A DNA stretch of 64,000 bases. It comes from Moniliella sp. 'wahieum' (lineage: Eukaryota; Basidiomycota; Moniliellomycetes; Moniliellales; Moniliellaceae). The stretch spans positions 124,001 to 188,000 of the forward strand of contig RSEE01000101.1 of NCBI GenBank assembly GCA_003971905.1, given 5' to 3'. The notes beneath the pieces were generated by a model. It was not told the origin of the DNA. It saw only the letters and a program-made list of their open reading frames with translations, and ran no database searches. The translations under genes were made by a program, and so were the position numbers. Below, one piece after another: positions 31,884-43,948 of this stretch; position 1 is the stretch's first letter; each line of letters opens with the position of its first letter.

Positions 31884-33238
31884 GCCCGAGTCACTAACCT
31901 GGTTGGCTCGGTGCCTTCGGCTAAGGCTTAGTGCTAAGGCAACTACGGGGCATGCATGTGTATGGGCCAGCTGTATGGAAGTTGGCGTTCGCCTGCCGTG
32001 GCTCGTCTTCGTTCGCTCTCTAATCAATCCCCTCTCTCCTCCCCCTTCCCCGCCTCGCGTCCTCTTGGCACTCGGCTCCACTGGCTTCCTGTCGTGCCTT
32101 CCTCTCGCCTCCTCTCAGCTACACGAGGATGGGGCAAACGATGCGGACGGGGAAATGTACTTTCCTGCATGATGTGATTAGTGATTCGTGATTAGTACTT
32201 AGTGATTCGTGATTAGTGACTCGTAGCTCCTCTCTGGGTGGGTTTTGTCCTGCTCCTTGGTCGGTTGGTTGGCAAGGCGTGTCTATGCCGACCCGATTTA
32301 GCTCGGTCTGCTTGCTTGCAGTACCGAATTGTGTCCGTCAGTCCCAGTCGTGCGTGGCTAGTGTCTCGTGCCTGTCGGCCGTTCCGTACCGTGCCTCACT
32401 ACCACCACCACCAGTGCGATTGCATCACCCTCGATGACCATCAGGACTCCAGGTCTTATCACACGTCTTCGCCCTTCAAGCTTCAGCGCCAGCCCTTGCT
32501 GTCCCTTGTTGATCGGATCCTCGCGCCCTCGTCGAGCTCGAGCTGTAGTGGGGCTTTCGGTGTGGCCAATTAGATCATCGATCACATGCGCACCACATAG
32601 TCACGTGGCTAAGTAGCTCACGTACCCACACTCTGTTCCTGTTTGTTGTCTCCGTCTGCCCGGTCCTATACCTACCAGCTCGCGTAGGATGCCTCTGGAC
32701 GAACACACGACCATGTCCTTCTCTCAGATGTCACTCGCTGGAGAAACGGAAGCGAATCGAACAGAAGCGCACAGAACCCATCGGAACCAGCAGCGGTGTT
32801 GGATGCGTGTGGGTGGCCCGTGGCCGCTGGTGGCTGTCCCGCCGCAGCCCTCAGCGCCTCAGCGCCAGCCAGCGCAAGGCGGGACACGGCAGTGCACCAG
32901 TGTCAGGCCTGTGACATGTGACATGGGAGCGGCGGCACTGAATATTCACCTAACCCATGTCCCAGTGGTTGCTGCTCACCCATGGGCGACCGCTGATGCG
33001 TCCTGGCCTTGGTCCGTCGCGAGGCAACGGGAGAGTGGGACGAGGTGACGGCGGTGACGTCAAACAGCAGAGCGCTTGAAGCTTGAAGCTTGGCTTGAAG
33101 TTGTTGAAGCTTGGCCCAAACAGCAAGAGCAACGCACTCTGCCTCGCCCCATCCGACGCGAGCTGGGGACCACGCGTGCGCTGCCCACCACCACCATCAC
33201 CACCACCACCATCGGCACCTGGCCTGGCCTGCTGCACC
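31884..33238. other. intergenic, 1.35 kb
   Basis: GTGATTAGTGATTCG words are iterated at 32174-32224, and GAAGCTTGAAGCTTGG at about 33075-33095. No frame with family features was found. Confidence 0.6.
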
Positions 33239-34294
33239 ATGAGCAAGCGGCGCCACTCGGCCGTCCGGATGAGCGGGTGGAGACGCCGTCCGAAGGCACC
33301 ACCGCCTCTTCAGCCTCGTCTTCCGAAAGCGACGACGCCAGCGGCTTGCCGCGCAAACGGCTTCACCTCCAGGACCATGGTCAAGAGGGCCAAGAACGTC
33401 GTTTTGCCCATCTCAGCATTTACCCTCCCTCCTTCCCACCGGAACCGACCCACGCCTTCTCCCATCCCCCCACACGTATCGTCCACCCGGACGTGGTAAA
33501 GAAGAAGCGGACGAGTCGCCCCCGCGTCGCCGTTGCTTACCGTGCCGCACTACCTCCCTTGGCGGAAGAGGTGGACGCTGCGGCACCATCTACGGGCCAG
33601 GTGGGTGTGGTGGAGGAGCCTGGTCCTCGTCCTGCAACAGAGGAGGCAATGGACCAGTCCAGTTCACGTCCGGTGGGCTCGTACGAGTGGGCCAAGACCG
33701 GATCTGGGTGCAGTCGCGCTCGACCGAGTGATTCCGAGCCGGAATCCGAGTCGCAGCGTAGGCGCAAGGGCAACAAGGACAAAGGCAAGGACAACGACAC
33801 GGACAACAACGACCCTGGTTCGTCATACCATTTTGCCCAGTGTTTTGACGCGTTTGGATCGGCGGCATCGCGAACGGTTAGCACGTCAGCAGGCCGGGGA
33901 AGAGTGACACGGAGCAAGGTAAGTCGTTGGTGTTGTACACGAGGGATCGGTGGCCTCTCCTCCCTCCTGTGTCGACCAAAGATAAGGACGTGGCGATCCC
34001 TCCAATCCTGCTGCCCTAGCCGCTTCGGACGAGGCTATGGTCGATGCTGATGACACTACTACTGGCAATCTCGACGTTCCACCCCCTCCTTCCACCTGGA
34101 CCCCCAATCCTCAATTCAACATGCCCATTTACGGCATGCGTCCTTCCCCGTCCCCTGCGTACGCTGCACCTTCCTTGGCCCCGTCTCAACCTCCCCTTTC
34201 CGCTCCCGTTGCCTTCCCACCGTACACCCCCACACCTGCATTCGCCCCACCCGCTGTCCCCGCTACCGATGACACGGCGATGGAGCTGGACTGA
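33239..34294 (+). CDS. hypothetical disordered, probably nuclear protein
   Basis: ATG 33239 opens MSKRRHSAV. Adding one base near 33269 continues into PDERVETPSEGTTASSASSS, an acidic/Ser tract, then basic LPRKRLHLQD and VVKKKRTSRPR. A charged SDSEPESESQRRRKGNKDKG stretch and YHFAQCFDAFG follow. A 68-nt intron (33919-33986, GTAAGT...ATAAG) joins SK to DVAIPP, and after one more slip near 34005 the last exon is NPAALAASDEAMVDADD, then Pro-rich to AMELD at 34294. Low complexity, KR clusters and acidic patches suggest a nuclear protein. I do not recognise the family. Confidence 0.55.
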
Positions 34295-35543
34295 GTGCAC
34301 TGAGTGCACTCAGTGGTCAGTGGAACGGTGGGTGTCGAGGAAAGCGCTGGACTGTTTAGCCATATATCCCACTTGGTCCACTTGCTTTTTGTCCATCCTT
34401 TCCTCCTACGGTCACGTCTGCCGTAGGACCATCGACCATTGACCATCGATCATCGATCACGAACCATTGTGCATTGCTCTTCAGTTCTTGTCAACTAGTC
34501 ACTTCGTTCCCTTGCCACACCATTCTTGGCTCCTAGCAACCGCTTTGTCGTAGTTCGTCTTTCCTCTCTTGCAGTGGTCCACGGTGCACGGATCGCCTCG
34601 CATAGTACAAACCTCGCCCCTCCAGCATAACCGCCTACTACAACGAGGGGGGCACACACTGAGGGGGACACACTGAGGTGAGCACACACCGAGGGGTGCC
34701 CCTGCTCACGTTGTTGAATCATGGGACGGCTGACCTGGAGAACGCGGTGCAAACGGTAGATCATCGAGGTGGTTGGGCTACGAGGACGGAGACCATCACG
34801 GGTACGGATACGATGGATCTGATGATCTTTTATGTTGTGCGCTCTCTCGGAAACAACCCGACGCACTGCGGGTCCCGTTGGTTTCGCCCTCGCCTGTAGG
34901 TTGATTGGGAAATTGCGAAGTGGGAAAACGTATCCGGGCGAAACGAAGTACACTGGATCAACAGGCAAGGCAGTAAGGCCGATCCATTCAATTCATCTTT
35001 CTGATCCATGATCTCGTTCTACTACTACTAGTAGTATTCCTATAGGGTTTTGACCATGCTATCCACACGCACTCCCTCTCGGCCTCTCCGCCTCACTGGG
35101 TGTGCCGCTACTGTCGCTGCCTTTTCTTCTGCGCTGCCCACCTCTCCCCTCAGTCGGAAGTGCCACCGCAAGCCTCACCCCCTACTCCCACGCACCAGCT
35201 CCATGTCTTCCGTTGGTCTACCCTCCGCCCCCGCCACGCACTACACATCCTCCTCCGCACCGCACAGACGCAAGGACAACGAAAGGATATATGCAGCATT
35301 ACGATTCCAGCGTCTCGCCGTCGCTCTCGCCCTGGTCAGAGTAGTGTCCTGCACCCGCCCTCGTCCGCCGTAGGGAAGCGGGTGGCAAGCCAAGGATGCA
35401 CTTGGCCCAACAGTTGCGCCACCGGACACGATACTAGTGCTGTCGGAACGAGTTGCAACGCCCGAAGGAACCCACTCCAAGTGAAAAGTATACCGGCGAA
35501 CGCTGGGTGGCTGTGACGGTTGCTTCACGTACCATCAAGCAGG
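34295..35543. other. intergenic or unresolved
   Basis: TGAGTGCACTGAGTGCACTC lies right after the stop at 34294. Three units of about 17 bp around CACACTGAGG lie at 34650-34700. At 35,056-35,540 both strands have protein-like pieces (plus: GERWVAVTVASRTIKQ near 35,500-35,540; minus: RYTFHLEWVPSGVA). One may be the last exon of the Sls1-like gene, but I could not choose between them. Confidence 0.4.
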
Positions 35544-38179
35544 TCAGTTGCTCTTCTGGTGATGCCAGGCGCCAGACACGACGCAAGGCACGTGGTAGCG
35601 CACCAACGGCAAGGCCACCTCGTGCGTGTTGCCAAATCGAGCACGCAGTCCCTCAGGCAACTGCTCCACGCGCATGCGTAACGTGGCTGGCGGCGCACCA
35701 GGTGGCAGGTGGCGGCTAGGTCGCAGGTTTTGCTTTTCCTGCAACAAGGCCCTTAGTGCGCGCGTCCGGCCAGCCTGGCCTGGCTTGTCGTCGCCATCGG
35801 CACCTTGAACCGGACGATAGATAGGCCTGCGATTGCGCGCCTGTGGCGCCGTCCCCTGCACATCCCACACGCCTGACGTTTTCGATTCCGTCTCGGCCTG
35901 CATCGCCTCGTCCAACACTGTTTGCACGTCCGACGAACGCTCCAACTGGTCCAGCAGCGGAACAGCGTATCGTCCGCCAAGCTGGCGTCCAGTTCAACAT
36001 GGCGGTCCAAGTTCATGTCGCTTGTGCTGCATAGGAGGAGAAAAAAAAAAAAGAAAAAAAGATAACGGTTAGAAAAGGAACCTGATTCAGAAAGAAGCCC
36101 CGCAAACCCAAGGAGAAGAAACCTGGTACTCACCTGCTCGGCGCTGCCACATGGGCCGTACAGCCCACATGCCACACTGTCCGTTCCACTTGCCACAACG
36201 GCATCTTTCCCTCTGCCACCGCTCGCAAATCATCAAACAACTGGTGCCCTGAGACTTCCATGTCGAGCGTCACTTCGGTCCCGGGCACGGCATAGGCCAA
36301 GACGAGGTGATCTTGCTTGGTTTCAATGGCCGGAGGCCATTGGGCCAGACGGCCAAACCAAACGAATCTTGTACACTGATAGGCGACCATGCTCGTCCGT
36401 ACGGCGGCTCAACAGGGCCAGCACACCACTGTCCCGTCCCGTCGGCCGAGGCGGACGTCGCCACACATGGTCCAACCCGCGTGGCTTCAGCGCCTCTTGC
36501 ATCGTACTGTCCTGCGCAGGCAACAGCAGCGCACCAAACGTAGCGCTGTACCGTTCCGTTGCACCCGGTTCCAACGCATGTCCTGTTGCTGGGCGCAGTG
36601 TGTCCCAGCTGACCTCAGTGTTGGGATCCAGCGGCGCCGAGAGCTGCGGGCGGCAAAGGCAGTAGACGTGTGCAAGGCCGAAGAAAGGCGGTCCGTTTCC
36701 GAAGGGGGACGAAGCATGCGGGAAAAGAGTAATGGCGACCCAGGGAAACGGGGTGCGAGTTGAAGATTGAGCGGGACTTGGAGTAACAAGCCCTCTGCCG
36801 ACCAGGGAAGCGAGCTAGGCGCCAGGTAGGGTGCCAAGTAGACGGAAGGAGAGGTAGAAGATAGAAACAGAAGTAGCAGCAGCAGAAGAAGAAAAGAAGA
36901 AGAGGGAGGGTCTGGATTGTCCAACAACCACCGTTGTGCCGTTGCGTTGGCCCAGACCGACAGATGGTAGTCGACCAACAGCCGGGTGGCTTCCGTAGCC
37001 TCTTCTTCATCGATGAAATAGAGATGGTAGCGCGTTGCCCCCTCTGGTACAGCGCCGGGCGTGCCCAGGTGCGGAACAGTGTCCCCATCGCTCTTTAGTG
37101 CCGTTGCGGGGATCACAAGGCACTGCGACCGACGCGTGATGGAGGCCAGCCACCAACGGGAACGGTAGCCAGCTCAGGAAGTAGGTCTGGGTAAGTCTGA
37201 GCCAGTTCCGCCGGAGGCGCCAGGTCGAGATGGCTCGCAACGACAGACTGGGCTAGAGAAAGGACTTCGGACAGGGCCAAGGCCATGGCGCGTTCGGAGC
37301 CGGAAAAGTACACTTGGTTGGGTGAACGCATGTAATCGAGTTGCACGTTGAGCTGGCGCTCCAGCTCTTCCTGCCACAGGTCGCTGGGACAGGAGCATCC
37401 ACGGTACGGGGTCCAAGGCGGTGTGGACGGATGAGCTGGGTAGGGCAGACGCAGTGGCAGGAACTTCTTGCACCAACTCGTCCGGATCAACAATCCCAAC
37501 CACATGCCGTACCAGCCGATACACCGCTGCGTGTTTGCGTACCGCCCCCTTGGGCGTCCCTGCCATTGCCTTGTTGCGTGCAAGCTGCTGCACATGGGCA
37601 GGCGCATGGATCTCAGGCACCTCGGTCAACAGGCCAGCCTTGGCCAACAAGCCTCGCATCTGCGCCACGCGGAACGAACGTGTCACAGCCTTGGTCGTGG
37701 CCGCCCACGCACGCACCCATACCTTCCTCTTTTCCTCAAACGACGCCGCACCGTCCAGCTGGGTCTCGAGCCACTTGGGCTTGAGCGCCAACACGTCTTC
37801 CAGCGTCGGATCGCCCAAGCGCGCAGCGGCGGCCTCGTTGGCCAAATCCAACATGCTCTGCCCGGACGGAGGGAGGGCGAGTTGGCGAAGAGGCGGCTGG
37901 GCTGGGCCGAGCGGCGCGACGGCTTGCGCTGGGAAGGGGCTTGGGCCGGGGCTGGCTGGTCCTGCTTCTGCTCCGTCGGGACGGCAGGTGTGGTGGCGGC
38001 AGCAGCAGCAGCGAGAGGCAGCTGGGCGTGGGCGCGCGAGGCGGTGCAGAGCGCAGCGGCGGGCGGGCGAAGTGGCGGTGGGCGCGAGGGCAGGGGCGGA
38101 CGGCGCTCCAGACAGCGGGGCAGCGGGCAGGATGGGGCCGCGTGTGTGCGCGTAGAAGCACCCGCGCAACGGCGCTCAT
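35544..38179 (-). CDS. mitochondrial protein, probably Sls1-like
   Basis: The ATG at 38179 starts an Arg-rich presequence (MSAVARVLLRAHTRPHPARC, later RHFARPPLRS), so mitochondrial import is likely. After a frame slip comes TLEDVLALKPKWLE, then VTRSFRVAQMRGLLAKAG, which resembles the Sls1 N-terminal region. QEELERQLNVQLDYMRSP and then VYFSGSERAMALALSEVL resemble its KH-like middle. RYHLYFIDEEEATEATRLLV and VTLDMEVSGHQLFDDL follow. An intron (GTGAGT at about 36135, acceptor TATGCAG near 36030) leads to SDVQTVLDEAMQAETES and a basic tail. Several one-base slips occur, and the 3' end near 35544 is provisional. Sls1 couples mitochondrial transcription and translation at the inner membrane. The family call is from remembered patterns only. 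Confidence 0.48.
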
Positions 38180-38617
38180 GGCGGCCAGCACAGACAGCCG
38201 ACGGGTCGAGCAGACAGGCAGCCGCAGCACCCGGGAGATAGCCGAGTGGAGGGATGGACGTTTGCTGTGCTTTGCTTTGCTTCCCTCTACTTTGCTTCGC
38301 TACGCCTCGCCAAAAAATTCTTGGGCCATGCGATGGATGATGTCATCTGTTGTCCGCATCCCGCACCCGGCACGTGACACGCCACATCCCGCCGCATGCG
38401 CCACCCGCCCACCGCGGTGCCACGTGACCATCACGTGCCATGCGCCGCCTGTGGGCCAGCGGCTGGTCACGTGCGTGCGCGGGCAGCTCCGTGTCGGAGG
38501 CCAGCCGGGCGTCGCAATCAACACGGGGCGCGCCGTGGGATGGGCATCTGGCGGCCAGACGAAATGCCCGCTGGTTGGCCAGTGCTTTCCCACCTCCACC
38601 ACCACCTCCGCCCCACC
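38180..38617. promoter_or_regulatory. divergent promoter with four CACGTG boxes
   Basis: CACGTG occurs at 38371-38376, 38421-38426, 38432-38437 and 38468-38473. In three cases it sits inside a TCACGTG or CACGTGAC context like the Cbf1 site. All lie between the Sls1-like gene and SMC4. Confidence 0.6.
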
Positions 38618-41600
38618 ATGCCCCCCCGCCGAACCAGAACAGCGTCCAGCGCACCCGCCCCAGCAGCACCGTCCCCCCCCGCCCCCGCTCGCTCCACCCG
38701 GTCCTCGCGCACGCCCATGCCTCGTCAATCCACCCGCTCCTCCCGCACCGCCGCCGCATCCAGTGACGATGACGATGATCGATGATGATGCCGACGGCGA
38801 TGACGACGATCAGACTGTCGTCGACGACGGCGACAGCCAAGACTACTACAACAGTGCCGAGCAGTCTCCATCCACGCGAGTTTCCCCTGCTGCCTCTTCC
38901 CGCGCTCGCGCCAGTCTCTCCCCTACCCATCCGATGCGAGTCAAACACCCAGCCCGGCCTTCTCCGCTCGCCCCAGCTACCCCTAACGGAGATAGGCGTC
39001 GCTCGGTCGTGCCATCCCCCACTGGCACCCCCCGTCTCTCTAATGCCCCCCCACCTCGCTTGCCCCGCCTCGTCCCCTCGCTCCACCCCCACCCGCTGCT
39101 GCCGAGCAAGCCCAAGACGCGCTTCGTGATCCACAAGATGGTCTTGGTCAACTTTAAGAGCTATGCCGGTCGGCAGACCATCGGTCCCTTCCACAAGTCC
39201 TTCAGTGCGTCGTAGGGCCCAACGGCAGTGGCAAGTCAAATGTGATTGACGCGCTTCTGTTTGTGTTTGGCTGGCGGGCAAACAAGATGCGGCAGGGCAA
39301 GCTGTCGGAGCTCATCCACCACTCCTCGGCCCATGAGAACCTGCGCGAATGTTCGGTCGAGGTTTGGTTCCGTGAGATTGAAGACTTGCCCGGGCCCGAC
39401 GCGTACAAGGTCGTGCCCAATTCGCGCTTGGTCGTCGCCCGCACCGCTTTCCGTAACAACACGTCCGTCTAACTGTCAACAATGCCAAGTCTACCTTCAC
39501 CGAGGTCGGCACCTTGCTCCGTGGCCACGGCATTGACTTGGACCACAAACGCTTTCTCATTCTCCAGGGTGAGGTGGAATCCATTGCCCAGATGCCACCC
39601 AAGGGCAAGACGGAGCATGAGGAAGGCTTGCTCGAGTACCTCGAGGACATTATTGGTACCAGTGATTACAAGAAGCCCATCGAAGAGGCTGCGGCCAAGG
39701 TGGACGAAGCCAACGAGCAACGGTCCCTCAAACTGGACCGTCTCAAGTACGTCCAGAAGGAAAACAGGCTCTCGAGGTATGTTCACTTTTCTCGTAGCGT
39801 CGCCGTGTTATCTGTTCGCTCGCTCTGATTCCACCATCGAAACTGACCCTCCCACCCCCCCCCCCCTCCCCCGCCCCTCAGCACAAGAAGGAGGAAGCCG
39901 AAGCTTACCTGCGCGACCAGAACGAGCTTACCCAGCGTCAATCGGCCTTGTGGCAAATCTACATGATGGAATGTCGCCAGCAGATGGAAATCGCCTCGGC
40001 CGCGATTGTCAAGCTGGGGGCCAAGCTGGAAGCCGAGCGCGAACGCTGCTCGGACACGGTCGGAGCCAGCGAGACACTCGCCGCCGAGCTGGAGGAAGCT
40101 ACGCAGTTGCTGAGCAGGCTAAAGTGGAGGCTGACAAGGTGGGCAAAGAGCTTGCGGCGTGTGAGCGTCGCTCGCTCCAAGCCGACGAGGGCCGCAAGCA
40201 TTTGGATTTCAAAGCGCGCAAGCTCGCCAAGCAATTGTCCGAACAACGCAAAGCCTTGTCCCTTGCCCGTCAAACTTCGGATGATTCCGCTGCCACAAGC
40301 GATAAGTTGCGCGGGGAGTTGGCTGGCCTCGAAGCTTCCCTGGTCCAAGAAGAGGCGGAGCTCGATCGAATCCGCGAGTCGCTCAAGGACAAGACCCAGG
40401 TGTTTGCCGCGCAGATCGAAGCCAAGCAACTTGAGCTACAACCTTGGTTGGACAAGATCATTGCCAAGGAGAACGAGCACAAGTTGGCACTGGAGGAAAA
40501 GGCACTGCTGACTAGCCGGGTGGAGCAGGCCCAAGAAGAATTGTCCGTGGCGCAGCAAGAAATCGATGCGATCGATGCCGACACAGAAGCCAAGCAGGAA
40601 GAGCTCCTTTCGCTCGAGCGGGAGCGCGATGAGATGGATGATCGGATTGCCCAGGGGGAGACAGGTGTCTTCGATGCGCAAAGCCGAGGACAAGCTCCGT
40701 TCCTCGGCGGACGTGACACGGGCTAAGGCCGAAGAAGCGCGTGCGGCATCTAGCTCCAACCAATCGCGTTCGACGGTGCTCAATTCGCTCAACCGCCAAG
40801 CGGAGCTCGGACTGATCAAGGGCTACCATGGCCGACTCGGTAGCTTGGGCACCATTGCGCCCGAGTACGATGTTGCCATTTCGACTGCCTGCCCTGGTCT
40901 CGAGTCGATTGTGGTGGACAATGTCGAGGCTGGTCAGGCATGCATCGAGCATCTGCGCCAACACAACCTCGGCCGCGCCAACTTTATCTTGTTGGCCAAC
41001 ATTGCTCAGAATGGCATTCCGTCGGTCCAGACGCCCGAGCAGGCACCCCGCCTCATTGACCTCGTTCGACTTTCGCACCCCAAGTACGCTAATGCATTTT
41101 ACCACCAACTGCGCGATACCTTGGTGGCCAAGGATCTGGCGCATGCCAATCGAATCGCCTATGGTGCCCAGCGGTGGCGCGTCGTGACGCTCGATGGCCA
41201 ATTGATCGAGAAGTCCGGTGCGATGAGTGGTGGCGGCAGTCGCGTGGCGCGCGGCGCCATGTCGGCCACCCCGGTCGGTGCGATTGTCAGTCCGGACAAA
41301 CTGGCACGACTGGAGAAAGAAGCCGAATTGGCCGCGAACGAGTTGCGTTCTCATCGCGCGTCCCTGGCCCATGTGCTGGAATCGCTGGACCGGATGCACA
41401 ATCGCAAACCCATGATCGATGTGGATTTGGATAAGGTACAAATGGCCTTATCCGTGGCCTCGCAACGTCGCAAGGCAGCCGTCGCGCGCCTCGAGGCGAT
41501 GAAACGCGAAATTCTTCCCAGTGCCGAGGAAACCAAACGGATTGCCGAGTTGGACAAGGCCATGGCCAAAATGGAAAGCGACCTGGCCAAATTGCGCGCC

Positions 41601-43012
41601 GGGTCGAGCGGGATCGAAGAGGCCATCACCGAATTGGAACAACAGATTATGAAAGTGGGTGGGATCGAGCTACGTGCCCAAAAGGCCAAAGTAGACGGGA
41701 TCAAAGAGATGATGGAACTCAACAACGAACGTACGGTCAAAGCGGACGTTGCGCGAGACCGCGCCGAGATGGATCATGAGCGCGCGACCAAGACGATTGA
41801 GGAGGTGGAAGCGCAATTGGAGCAACTCCAGGCCGAGTTGGAGCAAGCGGCTCAGACCGTGGCGGAGCGAAAGGCGGAACTGGCCGAGGTGGAGGCGCGG
41901 GCCCAGGCGGCACGGGACGAGGTGGAAGAGTACGAGGCTGGGCGAGAGCAGTTGGCTGAGAAACTCGAAGAGTTTTCGGATGCCGTCAATCGCTTCCGTC
42001 GCCTCGAAGTGGACACGAAGCAAAAAGTGGAAGACAATGAGCGGTCGTTGGCTGACAACCGGAAACGTTTGGCGCATTGGACCGACCGGATTGGCAAGCT
42101 GCAGCTTCATGTCCTCTTGGACGACGGACAAGAAGAAGAGGACGAAGAGCAAGGCGAGGAAGGCAGTACTAAGCTCCAATTGCCAATGTACCCTGTTGAG
42201 GAGGTGCAAGAGTTTGACAAGGAGACGCTCAAGGCGGAGATTGTCATCTTTGAAGAACGCCTGTCCAAGGGATCGGCCAACATGTCGATCATTGAAGAGT
42301 ACCGCAAACGTGAGCAAGACTTTCTCGAGCATGCTCGTTCGCTCGAAGCCACGACGGCCGAGCGCGACGCGGCCAAGCAGTCGTACGAGACGCTGCGCAA
42401 AGAACGTTTCGACAAGTTTATGGCCTCGTTTAGTGTCATCTCGGCCAAACTCAAGGAGATGTACCAAACCATCACGTTGGGTGGCAATGCCGAGCTAGAA
42501 CTCGTCGACTCGCTGGACCCATTCAGTGAAGGCATCATCTTTAGTGTCATGCCGCCCAAAAAGAGCTGGCGTAACATCTCCAACCTCTCGGGGGGCGAGA
42601 AGACGTTAAGTTCCCTAGCGCTCGTCTTTGCCTTGCACGCCTACAAGCCCACGCCACTCTACGTGATGGACGAAATTGATGCGGCGCTGGATTTCCGCAA
42701 CGTCTCCATTGTGGCCAACTTGATCAAGGAGCGAACGCGCGGCGCGCAGTTTGTCATCATTTCCTTGCGCAACAATATGTTTGAATTGGCCGCCCGCTTG
42801 GTCGGCATCTACAAAACCTCGGGCATGACCAAATCTTTGACGATTGAAACAAAGATTTGCATCTGGCCGACGAGGCAGCAGGGACCGAGGACAAGAAACC
42901 GTCCATGGCTCAATATCAACATCAACATCAACATCAACACTCGAGTCCTGTCAAGCAGTTGGATTCTCGTCCGCCCCACCTCGCTCCTCGGCAATTCCTG
43001 CTGCGCGTATGA
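38618..43012 (+). CDS. SMC4: condensin core ATPase SMC4
   Basis: This is a condensin subunit that pairs with SMC2 to compact mitotic chromosomes. ATG 38618 (MPPRRTRTASSAP) opens a Ser/Pro/Asp-rich N-terminal extension. The SMC4 head follows: VNFKSYAGRQTIGPFHKSF, Walker A GPNGSGKSN (about 39217), and FLILQGEVESIAQMPPKGK. Long coiled coils flank the hinge (LIKGYHGRLGSLGTI ... MSGGGSR). The C-terminal signature LSGGEKTLSSLALVFALH, Walker B YVMDEIDAALD and VIISLRNNMFELA complete the head. The tail has an HQ repeat, with the stop at 43010-43012. One intron, 39777-39881, begins GTATGT and has C14 before its acceptor. Slips lie near 38787, 39211, 39466, 40126, 40675 and 42850. The first typical one turns the conserved SAVVGPNG into SAS-stop for want of one G. 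Confidence 0.96.
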
Positions 43013-43948
43013 GCCGCAGAGCCGCACCGCTCACGCCTCGCAGCTAACCGCACCCGTTTCCGCATCGTGGGCGGTGTACTGCTTCAAGTGCAAGTGCGCG
43101 GGGGCGGATTTCGTCTTCTCTTTAGCCTCGTCTTTTTGCGGCGTGGCAACCTTTGGATTGAACCGTATGTGTGTGTACTCTTGAGGATTCGAGATTCGAC
43201 CTGACCTAGAGAAGGGTCGAGATAGCGATGCATCGGATGGGACCTGTAGCGCCGGCTGTAGCTGAGCTCAAGCTATATACCGCGCGGTATATGCCAACTG
43301 TTGATCACGACTTGGCCTTGCCGCGGACGTTAGTAGTGGGAAGTGAAGGGCACGCGCGATCGTCGACCCGGTTGCGCGAGGGAAGGGCGCGAAGGAGAGC
43401 ATACAAACCCCCCCTTCTTTCTTTCTCGTCTCGTGGCGGTTCGTTGCCGACACCGTCATTTTTGACGGTATACATAGTAGTACCCCCTGACACGGTAACT
43501 TGTATACTAATAGACGTGTAGTAGCCGCCTTACTTGGAGAAGTAGCAGGGCCGAAGGAGGTATCCCTCTTCTCTTTTGGCCCACCTACTGCATGTTACTA
43601 AAGTGGTATGCACACTGAGAGGACCGTTTGTCCATTCCATCATTTGAATAGTTAACCTGAGGGGTGGCGCTACCAAGTAACACACGCAAGATGAACGGGT
43701 CGGTTTAGGCGTAGCCTTTCCCTGTCCCCGGCCAGTCTTAAGCTCTGTCAATGATATAGATGCAGTATAGAGAATGCTCATTCCAATGCAATTCATGCTC
43801 CCGTCCCGCAGCTTCCATCCCATCCCATCCTTGCCTCCCTCGCACTGCCAGTGGCAATGGCAGTGGAAATGGCAACGGCAATGGCAATGGAAATGGAAAT
43901 GGCGACGGCGACAGCGATAGAAAAGACAGTATCCATGCGCTTGTCATC
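43013..43948. other. convergent intergenic region of SMC4 and Lon
   Basis: An 18-bp perfect palindrome lies at 43275-43292. A GGCAAT/GGAAAT hexamer repeat lies at about 43848-43920, just downstream of the Lon stop. No coding sequence is supported. Confidence 0.6.
43275..43292. repeat. 18-bp perfect palindrome ATATACCGCGCGGTATAT
   Basis: Two 9-bp arms without spacer, AT outside and CG inside, between two convergent genes. Confidence 0.95.

Noticed and set aside
38618-43012. SMC4 as a set of separate small genes or a pseudogene
   Set aside because: The pieces are collinear, cover the whole SMC4 architecture once, and join by single-base corrections exactly in conserved motifs.
43848-43920. 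GGCAAT/GGAAAT repeat read as part of a coding sequence (NGNGNG) on the plus strand
   Set aside because: It lies in the 3' region of the convergent Lon gene; the plus frame is antisense to Lon and has no independent support.
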